A stretch of DNA of 39,707 nucleotides. Origin: Natronococcus jeotgali DSM 18795. GTDB taxonomy: Archaea; Halobacteriota; Halobacteria; Halobacteriales; Natrialbaceae. The notes below the pieces were generated by a model, which ran no database searches, was not told where the DNA came from, and saw only the letters and a list, made by a program, of their open reading frames with translations. The stretch's first letter is position 1. Each line of letters starts with the position of its first letter. A program made the position numbers and the translations under genes. Where the stretch lies: assembly GCF_000337695.1 (NCBI RefSeq), contig NZ_AOIA01000129.1, positions 1 through 39,707 of the forward strand, given 5' to 3'. This document shows positions 1 to 7,575 of the stretch, one piece after another.

Positions 1-22
1 CAGAGATGTGTATAAGAGACAG
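1..22. other. Sequencing adaptor (Nextera mosaic end)
   Basis: Bases 4-22 read AGATGTGTATAAGAGACAG, the 19-bp Tn5/Nextera mosaic end. The preceding CAG matches the end of the old 454 primer-A tail. This is library adaptor left in the assembly, not genome; genomic sequence starts at about base 23. Confidence 0.97.
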
Positions 23-949
23 GTCCCGCACCGTGGCGCCATTGTCGACCCGCGTGTCGGTGTCGACGACCGAGCGCTCGACGGTCGCGTTCGAGCCGAC
101 CGTCACGTTCTCGCCCAGACAGACGTTCGGGCCGACGACCGCACCGGGGCCGACGACGCAGTCGTCGTCGATCACGACCGGCTCGAGGACGGTCGCGCTC
201 TCGTGGACCGACGCGCTGTCGGCGATTCGGCGCCCCTCGCCCGCCTCGAGTATATCGTCGGCGATCCGCAGCAGGTCCCACGGGTAGGTGGCGTCGATCC
301 AGGTCCCCTCCGAGACGGCTCCACGGACCTCGGCCCCGTCCTCGAGCAGGGTTGCGATGCCGTCGACCAGCGACTGCTCGCCCGCGCGGGGATCGCTCTC
401 GCGGATCGCGTCGAAGATCGACGGTTCGAAGGCGTAGACGCCGGCGTTGAGTCGGTAGCTCCGGTCGTCCCGGGGGTTCTCGACGATCTCGGTAACCGAC
501 CCGTCCTCGAGGAGGACGCCGCCGTACCGCGTGACGTCGGCCCGTCGGACCAGCCCCAGCGTCGCCGCGGCCGCCCCCTCGTCGTGGGCACCGACGACGT
601 CCCTGATGATCTGGCTGTCGATCAACTGGTCGCCGTTGACGACCAGCATCGACCCCTCGGTCGCGGGCTCGGCCGCCAGCAGCGCGTGGCCGCTGCCGAG
701 CTGTTTGTCCTGCGTGACGTAGGTCAGCGGCACGTCGCGGTAGCTCGGTCCGAACTCGGATTGCACGCGCGTTCGTCGGTAGCCGACGACGACCGTGATG
801 TCGGTGACGCCGGCGTCGATCAACGCGTCGAAGACGTGCTCGAGGATCGGCTTCGTCGCCGCGGGAAGCATCGGCTTCGGCCGGTGTGTCGTCAGCGGCC
901 GAAGGCGCTTCCCTTCCCCTGCCGCGAGCACCACTGCGGAGTATCCCAT
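23..949 (-). CDS. Bifunctional sugar-1-phosphate nucleotidyltransferase/acyltransferase, 3'-truncated
   Basis: The 309 visible codons start MGYSAVVLAAGEGKRLRPLT, the nucleotide-binding signature of glucose-1-phosphate thymidylyl-/uridylyltransferases (LAAGxGxRLxPLT). A VVNGDQLID metal/nucleotide loop and an LNAGVYAF segment follow. After about residue 230 the protein turns into hexapeptide repeats typical of a left-handed beta-helix (ATVLEPVVIDDDCVVGPGAVVGPNV), as in archaeal GlmU-like enzymes. It should make an NDP-sugar, for example UDP- or dTDP-glucose or UDP-GlcNAc, for surface glycans or nucleotide-sugar supply. The C-terminus is cut by the adaptor at base 22. The ATG at 949 lies 26 nt from a TATA-like box, so a leaderless transcript is likely. 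The substrate cannot be told from sequence alone. Confidence 0.9.
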
Positions 950-1293
950 GTCCTTTGACAGCTAGCAACCGCTATTATTCCTTTCGACTGGAAGATCCCG
1001 TTCGGGGTCCGAACGAAACGCGGCGCGAGCCCGCGAGCGCCCCGAAAAACGGATGGCGAACCCGGAGCGTCGGACGGAAGCGACTCCGCTTGCCGGTCTC
1101 GGCTCGAGGCGGGGATCGGACCCGCGTTCGTACCTTCCGACCGCCTATAATTATCCGTCTCCTGTCGAGTTGTATCGCTTCCCTGTCGAGCCGTACGGTC
1201 GGTTGCGACGCCGCAAACTCCGGGTAGACGTCCGATTCTTTCGATAAGTCGGCCAATTACAGAGTAGGAATTTCTTGTGGGTCAGAGTGCGCT
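950..1293. other. Divergent intergenic region, 344 bp
   Basis: There is no convincing gene. It holds the minus-strand TATA box (971-980) and a perfect 7-bp hairpin at 999-1015 (CGTTCGG-GGT-CCGAACG). A second AT-rich box, CCTATAATTATCC, lies at 1144-1156, and a nonamer CCTGTCGAG occurs twice (about 1160 and 1181). The 1144 box could be the plus-strand promoter of the repeat protein at 1294 with a leader of about 120 nt, because no good TATA sits 26 nt before 1294. A basic 93-residue open frame on the minus strand here is not credible as a haloarchaeal protein. Confidence 0.5.
971..980 (-). promoter_or_regulatory. TATA-like box of the nucleotidyltransferase gene
   Basis: On the minus strand the bases read GAATAATAGC, centred about 26 nt before the ATG at 949. 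This is the normal archaeal TATA spacing for a leaderless haloarchaeal gene. Confidence 0.6.
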
Positions 1294-2946
1294 ATGGCAG
1301 AGAAAGACACGAACCGCGGAACGATGAAGCGACGAGGGTACCTCAGCGGACTCGCAGCCAGCGGCGCCGGCATCGGGGCGCTTTCGGTGGCGACGAGTCG
1401 CTCGCGTGCGGGCTCAAAGAACGACGAGAAAGAGAAGGGCGGCCACGGGAAGGACGACGACGAAACGAAGGACTCCCACGAGCTCGACGGCGACGACCTG
1501 TTCCTGGTCTTCGGGGCCGACGCCTCGGAGAAAGACCTCGGCGGCTGGGTCGACGACCACTACGACGAGATCACCGGGGAACAGGACTCGTTCGGCAGCG
1601 TCATCCAGTACCAGGACGTCGACCAGCTCAACGTCACCCAGCAGGGCAACGCCATCAGCATCGCCATCGACGGCGGCGAGGCGACGGCGATCCAGGAGGC
1701 CGAGCAGGACAACGTCAACACCCAGGCGGGAAGCGCCACCTCCCTCAACGTCGAGGAGAAAACCCGAGACGAGACGTTCGACGGCCCCAAGCGCGCGTAC
1801 ATCGTGTTCGCCGAGGAGACCGGTTGCCGGACGTTCTCGGGCTGGGTCGCCAGGGAGGACACCTACGAGAACGACCAGTCCGCCACCGCGACGATCGAGC
1901 AAGAACAGACCGTCGACCAGTTCAACTACAGCAGCCAGAGCGCCTCGGTCGCCGTCGCGGAGGACGGGAGCTGCGCTCAAGCCTACCAGCGGAGCTGGCA
2001 GAGCAACGAGAACTACCAGCACGCCGCGGCCGCCGCGGCGAACATCGGCGAGGCCGACGACCAGGACGCCGAGGCGTCGGTCGAGCAGGCCCAGGAGGTC
2101 TCCCAGCTCAACGTCAGCGAACAGGGGGTCGCCATCGCGATCGCCGTCGGGGAGTGCAGTAACGCGGAGGCCTACCAGGTGAGCGCACAGCTCAACCTGA
2201 ACGAACAGGTCGCCGAGGCGACGGCGATCAACTTCGACGTCGAGTCGGTCGACGACATCCTCGAGCGCGCCGAGATGTCCGGCGAGCTCCCGAAGGACGC
2301 GGTGAAGCGATCCGACGACGGCGGCAAGCAGTCGAACGGCCAGGACGCGTCCGCAGAGATCAGCCAGGTCCAGCGCGTCGGCCAGGAGAACATCAGCCTG
2401 CAGAACGCGGCGATCGCGCTCGGCGTCGAGGAGAGCTACGCGACGGCCCGACAGGTGAGCTACCAGGGCAACTTCAACGCACAGGTGGCCACCGCCGAGG
2501 GGCTGAACGTCGAGGGCGGCCACTGCAGCGCGCACTCGGTGCTCACCGGCTCCGACGCCCGCGGCGACGACTCCTGGGCCCTGGCCTACGAGAACGGCGA
2601 CACCGACGAGCAGACGGCCGCGGCCCAGATCGAGCAGCTCCAGTTCGTCGAGCAGCTGAACGTCAACGAACAGTACACCGCGATCGCCTTCGCGGCCGAC
2701 TGCGGGAAGGCGACGGCCGAGCAGCTGAGCTACCAGGCCAACCAGAACGTCCAGCTGGCCGAGGCCCGCGCGGTCAACGAGGCCGACGGCGAGGAGTCCG
2801 AGGACGAAAAGAAGGGCAAGAAGCACGGCAAAGACGGCAAGAAGAAGGGGAAGAAGCACGGCGATGGCAAGAAGAAGGGCGGCAAAGACGGTAAGAAGAA
2901 GAAGGGGAAGAAAAAGGGCAAGAAGCGCAAGAAGAAGAAGAACTAA
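1294..2946 (+). CDS. Tat-exported curlin-like Q/N-repeat protein with Lys-rich tail
   Basis: 550 aa. The start may be the ATG at 1294 or the one at 1324, directly before KRRGYLSGLAASG, a twin-arginine motif followed by a short hydrophobic stretch, so Tat export is likely. Residues about 67-95 and 165-192 are related modules (hydrophobic-VF-x-(A/E), then GWV). Five repeat units follow at about 104-152, 199-252, 258-311, 350-404 and 440-492. Each has a first arm QxxxVxQLNVxxQxxAIAIA and a second arm AxxQxSxQxNxNxQxAxAxxxN. The regular Q/N ladder with alternating small residues resembles curlin (CsgA) repeats and predicts a stacked beta-solenoid or amyloid-like fibre subunit. Residues about 495-550 are mainly Lys and Gly, opposite in charge to most haloarchaeal proteins. 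There are no curli secretion genes nearby. The function (surface fibre, matrix, adhesion) is inference. Confidence 0.85.
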   Translation: MAEKDTNRGTMKRRGYLSGLAASGAGIGALSVATSRSRAGSKNDEKEKGGHGKDDDETKDSHELDGDDLFLVFGADASEKDLGGWVDDHYDEITGEQDSFGSVIQYQDVDQLNVTQQGNAISIAIDGGEATAIQEAEQDNVNTQAGSATSLNVEEKTRDETFDGPKRAYIVFAEETGCRTFSGWVAREDTYENDQSATATIEQEQTVDQFNYSSQSASVAVAEDGSCAQAYQRSWQSNENYQHAAAAAANIGEADDQDAEASVEQAQEVSQLNVSEQGVAIAIAVGECSNAEAYQVSAQLNLNEQVAEATAINFDVESVDDILERAEMSGELPKDAVKRSDDGGKQSNGQDASAEISQVQRVGQENISLQNAAIALGVEESYATARQVSYQGNFNAQVATAEGLNVEGGHCSAHSVLTGSDARGDDSWALAYENGDTDEQTAAAQIEQLQFVEQLNVNEQYTAIAFAADCGKATAEQLSYQANQNVQLAEARAVNEADGEESEDEKKGKKHGKDGKKKGKKHGDGKKKGGKDGKKKKGKKKGKKRKKKKN

Positions 2947-3215
2947 CGCGCGCCGACGACCCCTCCGCTGAACGGCTCGGTCCGACGATCTCCCACGGGT
3001 GCGTTCCCGATCGAAGACGACTTCCTTTTGTTCGAGGGCGGCTCGCGTTTCGACCGCTGACGCACATCTCGTTTCACGGCCTCGAGCGCCGCGGCCGTCG
3101 ACCGCGCGAGGTCCGTACTCCGGCGGTCCGTCTCGTACGGTCTGCTGTAACGATTCACCGGCGCAACCGCAAGACGGATCGCAGTTGTGCCGTCAATGAC
3201 GTACAGTAGTCCGGA

Positions 3216-3443
3216 TCAGTCCCGGTCGGTCTCGCTCCAGTCGCAATCCTGACACTTCCGGCCGACGACGTACTCGGTGACCGAGGGCATGTAGCCGACC
3301 TCGAGGACGTCCCCGCCGCAGTCGGGGCAGTCCGCGTCGGCGTCCGCGATCGACTCGGCCTCCATGACGGAGTCGTCCTCGATCAGTTCCGCGAGTTTCT
3401 CGGCCGTGACCATTCGTCCCTGAACGACGCGATTTTCGCTCAC
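3216..3443 (-). CDS. Small zinc-ribbon-like protein (DUF5795-like)
   Basis: 75 aa from a GTG at 3443 (VSENRVVQGRMVTAEKLAEL). The upstream frame stays open to 3518, but a TATA-like box about 26 nt before 3443 and the family-like N-terminus favour this GTG. The C-terminal half has two CxxC pairs, CPDCGG and CQDCDW, spaced as in a zinc ribbon. It resembles the short haloarchaeal DUF5795 family as I remember it. The role is unknown; a nucleic-acid or protein-binding Zn protein is plausible. It is divergent from the hydrolase at 3551. Confidence 0.8.
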   Translation of the reverse strand: MSENRVVQGRMVTAEKLAELIEDDSVMEAESIADADADCPDCGGDVLEVGYMPSVTEYVVGRKCQDCDWSETDRD

Positions 3444-3465
3444 GCTCGAGTGTGTGGCCCCGACG

Positions 3466-3475
3466 TTCCTAAGCG
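3466..3475 (-). promoter_or_regulatory. TATA-like box for the DUF5795-like gene
   Basis: The minus strand reads CGCTTAGGAACG around here, centred 26 nt upstream of the GTG at 3443. This supports that GTG as a leaderless start. Confidence 0.45.
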
Positions 3476-3550
3476 TTTCTCGCCCGGCTCGGCACCGCGG
3501 CGTCGCGTTCAGGGCCAACCGCTATCCGTCGGTCCGCCGAACCGCTCGGT

Positions 3551-4384
3551 ATGAACCACGACGAGTGGACCGACCGACTCGAGTCGACGACGGTGACCGT
3601 CGACGACCACGACCTCGAGATGGCGTACTACGACGAGGGCGACGGCCAGCCCCTCGTCTTCTGCCACGGGATCCCGACCTCGTCGTACCTCTGGCGGGCC
3701 GTCGCGCCCGCGTTCGTCGACGACTACCGCGTGATCGTCCCCGACATGGTCGGCTACGGGGAGTCGACGATGGACGACCGGTTCGACCGCTCGATCCGGG
3801 CCCAGGAGCGGGCGGTCGCCGACCTGTTCGACCGGCTCGGCCTCGACTCGGTTTCCTTCGTCGGCCACGACCTCGGCGGCGGGGTCGGCCTGCGCTACGC
3901 CGTCCACGAACCCGACGCGGTCGACGACCTCGTGCTCTCGAACGCCGTCTGCTACGACTCCTGGCCGATCGAGACCATCGTCGACCTCGGGCTGCCCTCG
4001 ACGGTCGAGGAGATGGGCGTCGACGGCCTGACGGAGACCCTCGAGTCGGTGTTTCGTGACACGCTGTACGGCGACGCCGACGACGCCCTCGTCGAGGGGT
4101 TGGTCGAGCAGTGGGCCTCCGAGGAGGGCGCGGTCTCGCTGTCCCGGAACGCGATCGGGACGAACACGAGCCACACGACCGAGATCGACCCGTCCGCGGT
4201 GACCGCCCGAACGCTGCTGCTGTGGGGCGCCGAGGACGAGTTCCAGCCGATCGAGAACGCCGAGCGACTCGAGGACGATATCGACGGCGCCGACCTCGTC
4301 GGCCTCGAGGAGGCGAACCACTGGGTGCCCGCGGACCGCCCCGAGGTCTACCGCGAGGAGCTGCGAGCGTTCCTCGAAACCTAG
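3551..4384 (+). CDS. Alpha/beta hydrolase, haloalkane dehalogenase/epoxide hydrolase-like
   Basis: 277 aa. The oxyanion loop HGIPTSSYLWR (39-49) and the nucleophile elbow GHDLGG place Asp107, not Ser, as nucleophile. That is the haloalkane dehalogenase and epoxide hydrolase pattern. Asp229 (WGAEDEF) and His257 (EANHWVP) complete a likely triad, and residues about 135-200 form the cap domain. Family members attack epoxides, haloalkanes or related esters. The natural substrate here cannot be told. It is cytoplasmic (no signal), a stand-alone gene divergent from the small Zn protein. Confidence 0.85.
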   Translation: MNHDEWTDRLESTTVTVDDHDLEMAYYDEGDGQPLVFCHGIPTSSYLWRAVAPAFVDDYRVIVPDMVGYGESTMDDRFDRSIRAQERAVADLFDRLGLDSVSFVGHDLGGGVGLRYAVHEPDAVDDLVLSNAVCYDSWPIETIVDLGLPSTVEEMGVDGLTETLESVFRDTLYGDADDALVEGLVEQWASEEGAVSLSRNAIGTNTSHTTEIDPSAVTARTLLLWGAEDEFQPIENAERLEDDIDGADLVGLEEANHWVPADRPEVYREELRAFLET

Positions 4385-4468
4385 TCGGAAGTTGAGGATA
4401 CGGGTTCTGTATTCAGCCCGGATCGCGGATCCGAATATGCCGAATCGTTACGTAGGAATACAGACGTA

Positions 4469-4536
4469 CCTTTTTCTCGTCGGGTTCGCTCGCGTCGCTC
4501 GCTCACCACTCCTCCAAAAATCTACGCTAAAAAGCC
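4469..4536 (-). repeat. Dispersed intergenic repeat, copy 1
   Basis: Read on the minus strand it begins GGCTTTTTAGCGTAGATTTT, continues through GAGCGAGCGACGCGAGCGAA and ends GAGAAAAAGG. The same framework recurs on the plus strand at 32806-32884. It is a noncoding, hairpin-flanked filler element of the kind scattered in haloarchaeal genomes. Confidence 0.55.
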
Positions 4537-4565
4537 GCCTCCGCGGGCTTCGCCCGCTTCGGCGG
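4535..4565. terminator. Strong GC hairpin, possible terminator
   Basis: CCGCC-TCC-GCGGGC-TTC-GCCCGC-TTC-GGCGG forms a two-part perfect stem with a TTC loop. It lies between the convergent 3' ends of the alpha/beta hydrolase (4384) and the M24 peptidase (4658). It may separate the transcripts or be part of the adjoining dispersed repeat. Confidence 0.4.
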
Positions 4566-4657
4566 GGAACCGCTCGCTTCGATCGCGGATTCTAGCGGTG
4601 GTACCTGCTTCACCTGTATAGAACGCGAGTTTCACACCAATGGAGCCGCGCTACGAT

Positions 4658-5818
4658 CTACTGCTCCCGACCGACGTCCTCGCCGACCTCCCAGCCCCGC
4701 GGCGAGTCGTTCAGCCGCTCGCAGCCCGCCTCGGTGACGACCACGAGGTCCTCGAGCCGAACCCCGAACTCGCCCTCGAGGTAGATCCCCGGTTCGACGG
4801 AGAAGACCATGCCGGGCTCGAGCTCGCGGTCGTTGCCCGCGGTGATGTAGGGCGGCTCGTGGACCTCGAGGCCGACCCCGTGGCCGGTTCGGTGGACGAA
4901 GGCGTCGCCGTAGCCCGCCTCGTCGATCACCGAGCGAGCGAGACGGTCGATCTCGCCGGCCTCGACCCCGGGTTCGACGGCCTCGACGGCGGCCCGCTGG
5001 GCCTCGCGGACGACCTCGTGGACCCGTTCGTACTCGGCGGGCGGGTCGCCGACGACGATCGTCCGGGTCTGGTCGCCGGGGTAGCGCGCGGTTCCGGCCT
5101 CGAGGGCCGCGTCGACGAACGCGCCGAAGTCCAGCACGATCGGGTCGCCGCGTTCGATCTCGCGGTCGCCGGGGTGGTGGTGGGGGCGGGCGCCGTTCGG
5201 CCCCGCGGCGACGATCGTCTCGAAGGCGGGCTCCGCGCCGCCCTCGCTCGCCAGCAGCGAATCGATCTCCGCGGCGAGTGCGGCCTCGGTCGTCCCGAGC
5301 AGGGCCTCGCCCCGGGCGCGGATCGCCAGCGAGACGCGGTCGGCGATCGCCCCGGCGCGCCGAAGCGCCGCGAGTTCAGCGTCGTCCTTGCGGAGCCGCA
5401 GCTCCTCGAGGGCGTCGCTCGCGAGCCCGAACTCGGCGTCGGGCGCCAGCGCGCGCACGTCGTGGTTGAACGCCGTCCACATGCGGTCGTCGAGCAGGAC
5501 GGTCGCCCCGTCGCCGCGTTCTGGCAGCGTCGCCTCGAGGACGCCCTCGAGGACCGCGAGCGGGTCCGCCTCGTCGCCCCAGAGGCGGACGTCGGGCAGC
5601 TCGAGGGGCTCGAGCCGGGACCCGTACATTGCCGGCGCCACGAGCGTCGGCGGGCCGTTCCGCGGGACGACCAGCAGGACGTGTCGCTCGGACGGCGACT
5701 CGACGAATCCGGTCAGGTACGCGAGGTTCGGACCCGGGGAGCAGACGAGCAGCTCCGCGCCGACGGCCTCGAGCCGTCGCCGGCAGGCCGCGATTCTGTC
5801 GTCGAACGGCGAGCGCAT
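4658..5818 (-). CDS. M24 family Xaa-Pro dipeptidase/aminopeptidase
   Basis: 386 aa, cytoplasmic, cleaving Xaa-Pro bonds in peptide turnover. The N-terminal creatinase-like domain covers about 1-140 and the pita-bread catalytic domain 145-375. Metal ligands can be assigned: Asp230 (IVLDFGA), Asp249 (PGDQTRT), His313 (HRTGHGVGLEVHEPP), Glu342 (VEPGIY) and Glu356 (VRLEDLV). The two Asp ligands are 19 residues apart; in prolidases such as the Pyrococcus enzyme they are 11 apart, so a short insertion (about AALEAGTA) sits between them. It is divergent from otsA. Which substrate class (dipeptidase or aminopeptidase P) is not decidable. Confidence 0.88.
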   Translation of the reverse strand: MRSPFDDRIAACRRRLEAVGAELLVCSPGPNLAYLTGFVESPSERHVLLVVPRNGPPTLVAPAMYGSRLEPLELPDVRLWGDEADPLAVLEGVLEATLPERGDGATVLLDDRMWTAFNHDVRALAPDAEFGLASDALEELRLRKDDAELAALRRAGAIADRVSLAIRARGEALLGTTEAALAAEIDSLLASEGGAEPAFETIVAAGPNGARPHHHPGDREIERGDPIVLDFGAFVDAALEAGTARYPGDQTRTIVVGDPPAEYERVHEVVREAQRAAVEAVEPGVEAGEIDRLARSVIDEAGYGDAFVHRTGHGVGLEVHEPPYITAGNDRELEPGMVFSVEPGIYLEGEFGVRLEDLVVVTEAGCERLNDSPRGWEVGEDVGREQ

Positions 5819-5978
5819 ATCTCGAGCGTTCCCGCCGTCGGGAAAAGAGCGTTCGGGTCTCGAGGACGGTACGCGGCAGTGACCCGTCTCCCGGCCGAAA
5901 CGATGTCGGAGGGTATTAGAGGTCCATGCGGATGCAGGCCGCGAACCGACCCGCTAGGGCCATGTTTTCCTTCAGCGA

Positions 5979-7574
5979 ATGCGAAATACGGAGCATCGGC
6001 CGCCCGACGGGAGTGTCGACGGGCGACGAGCCGACGGGGGGAATCGCCCCGACGAGACCGAAGGCGACGGTCTGGGCTGTCTGGAGTCGCTGATCGTCGT
6101 CTCCAACCGCCAGCCGTACCGCCACGAGTACGAGGACGGGGAGGGCGACGAGGGCTCGATCGTCGTCGACGAGCCCGCCGGCGGGCTGACCGCCGGTCTG
6201 GATCCGGTCGTCCGGGAGGCAAACGGCACCTGGATCGCCTGGGGCGACGGCGACGCCGACTTCGCGGTCACGGACGACGACGGCTGCGTCGCCGTCCCGC
6301 CGGACGAGGAGTCGTACACGCTCCACCGGATCGAACTCTCCGAGGAGGCCGTCGACTCCTACTACTACGGCTTTAGCAACCAGGTACTCTGGCCGCTGTG
6401 TCACGAGTTCCCCGACCTGATCGACGACGGGGACGCCTGGGCGAACGACTTCGAGTGGTACCGCACCGTCAACGAGCGGTTCGCCGACGCCGTCGCCGAG
6501 CACGCGACGGCGGAGTCGGTCGTCTGGATCCAGGACTACCACTTCGGGCTCGCGCCGCGGCTGATCCGCCGACAGATCCCGGAAGCGGCCACCATCGCGC
6601 ACTTCTGGCACATCCCGTGGCCGACCCCGGAGACGTTCGCCGAGTGTCCGGCCGACGAGGAACTCCTCGTTGGGCTACTCGGAAACGACCTGCTCGGGTT
6701 CCACGTCGACCGGTACGCGCGCCTGTTCATGGAGTGCGTCGAGCAGTACCTCGACGGCGCGGTCGTCGACCACGACCGCTGGCTCGTCGACTACGACGGC
6801 GGAACGACCCGCCTAGCGACCGCCGCGATGGGCGTCGACGCCGACACCTACGACGAGACCGCCCGCGAGGTCGAGGGGACGGACGCGCTGCTCGAGCGGT
6901 TCGGCGTCTCCCCGGAGGTCACGCTCGGGCTGGGCGTCGACCGCCTCGACTACTCGAAAGGGATCCCCGAACGGCTCGCCGCGCTCGAGCGGTTCTTCGA
7001 GCGCAACCCCGACCGACGCGGCGAGTTCACGTTCCTCCAGAAGGCCACGCCCTCGCGGACCGGCATCCCGGCCTACGAGCGCCTCGGCGAGCTGGTCCGC
7101 AGCGAGGTCACCCGAATCAACAGCCGCTTTGGCACCGACGACTGGCAGCCGATCGTCTACACCGAGGAGTACGTCTCCCGGGAGCACCTCTGTGGCCTCT
7201 ACCGACGGGCCGACGCGATGGTCATCAGCCCGCTGCTGGACGGGATGAACCTCGTCGCCCAGGAGTTCGTCGCCTCGAGCGTCGACGAGGACGGCGTCCT
7301 GGTGTTGAGCGAACACACCGGAGCCCACGAACGGCTCGGCGCCGACGCGGTGACGATCGACCCGACCGATACCGACGCGTTCGCCGCCGCCCTCGAGACC
7401 GCCCTCGAGATGCCCGCGAGCGAGCGCCGACGCCGGATGCGAAACATGCGCGAGGACGTGTTCGGCGCCGACCTCGAGGCGTGGATGGACAGCCAGTTCG
7501 CCGCGATCGGTCGCCTGCACTGCTCGAGCGGGTCCGACGACGACGAGCGGGGAGCCAGAACGACGCTCGTCTAA
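5979..7574 (+). CDS. otsA: Trehalose-6-phosphate synthase (GT20)
   Basis: 531 aa. It transfers glucose from a nucleotide donor to glucose-6-phosphate to make trehalose-6-phosphate, a step toward the compatible solute trehalose. GT20 signatures are present: VVSNRQPYRH near the N-terminus with the donor-loop EPAGGLTAGL, WIQDYHFGLAP, FWHIPWPTPE, the phosphate-binding LGVDRLDYSKGIPERL, and DGMNLVAQEF. The first about 38 residues (before ESLIVVSNR) are low-complexity, so the functional start could lie further in. It is followed after one base by otsB, so the two are co-transcribed. Confidence 0.95.
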   Translation: MRNTEHRPPDGSVDGRRADGGNRPDETEGDGLGCLESLIVVSNRQPYRHEYEDGEGDEGSIVVDEPAGGLTAGLDPVVREANGTWIAWGDGDADFAVTDDDGCVAVPPDEESYTLHRIELSEEAVDSYYYGFSNQVLWPLCHEFPDLIDDGDAWANDFEWYRTVNERFADAVAEHATAESVVWIQDYHFGLAPRLIRRQIPEAATIAHFWHIPWPTPETFAECPADEELLVGLLGNDLLGFHVDRYARLFMECVEQYLDGAVVDHDRWLVDYDGGTTRLATAAMGVDADTYDETAREVEGTDALLERFGVSPEVTLGLGVDRLDYSKGIPERLAALERFFERNPDRRGEFTFLQKATPSRTGIPAYERLGELVRSEVTRINSRFGTDDWQPIVYTEEYVSREHLCGLYRRADAMVISPLLDGMNLVAQEFVASSVDEDGVLVLSEHTGAHERLGADAVTIDPTDTDAFAAALETALEMPASERRRRMRNMREDVFGADLEAWMDSQFAAIGRLHCSSGSDDDERGARTTLV

Positions 7575-7575
7575 C

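Noticed and set aside
1105-1135. Possible tRNA T-arm (GCGGGTCCGATCCCCGC on the minus strand)
   Set aside because: No acceptor stem, anticodon arm or D arm can be fitted around it.
975-1256. 93-residue basic open frame upstream of the nucleotidyltransferase
   Set aside because: Arg-rich, not haloarchaeal in composition, no promoter or SD; overlaps the promoter region.
1414-2859. 481-residue open frame antisense to the repeat protein
   Set aside because: It mirrors the repeat gene, has Leu/Val/Gly-rich shadow composition and no domain; the plus-strand protein has the Tat signal and repeats.
2943-3158. 71-residue open frame after the repeat protein
   Set aside because: Basic, Ser/Arg-rich, no homology seen, overlaps the 3' end of the repeat gene; nothing supports expression.
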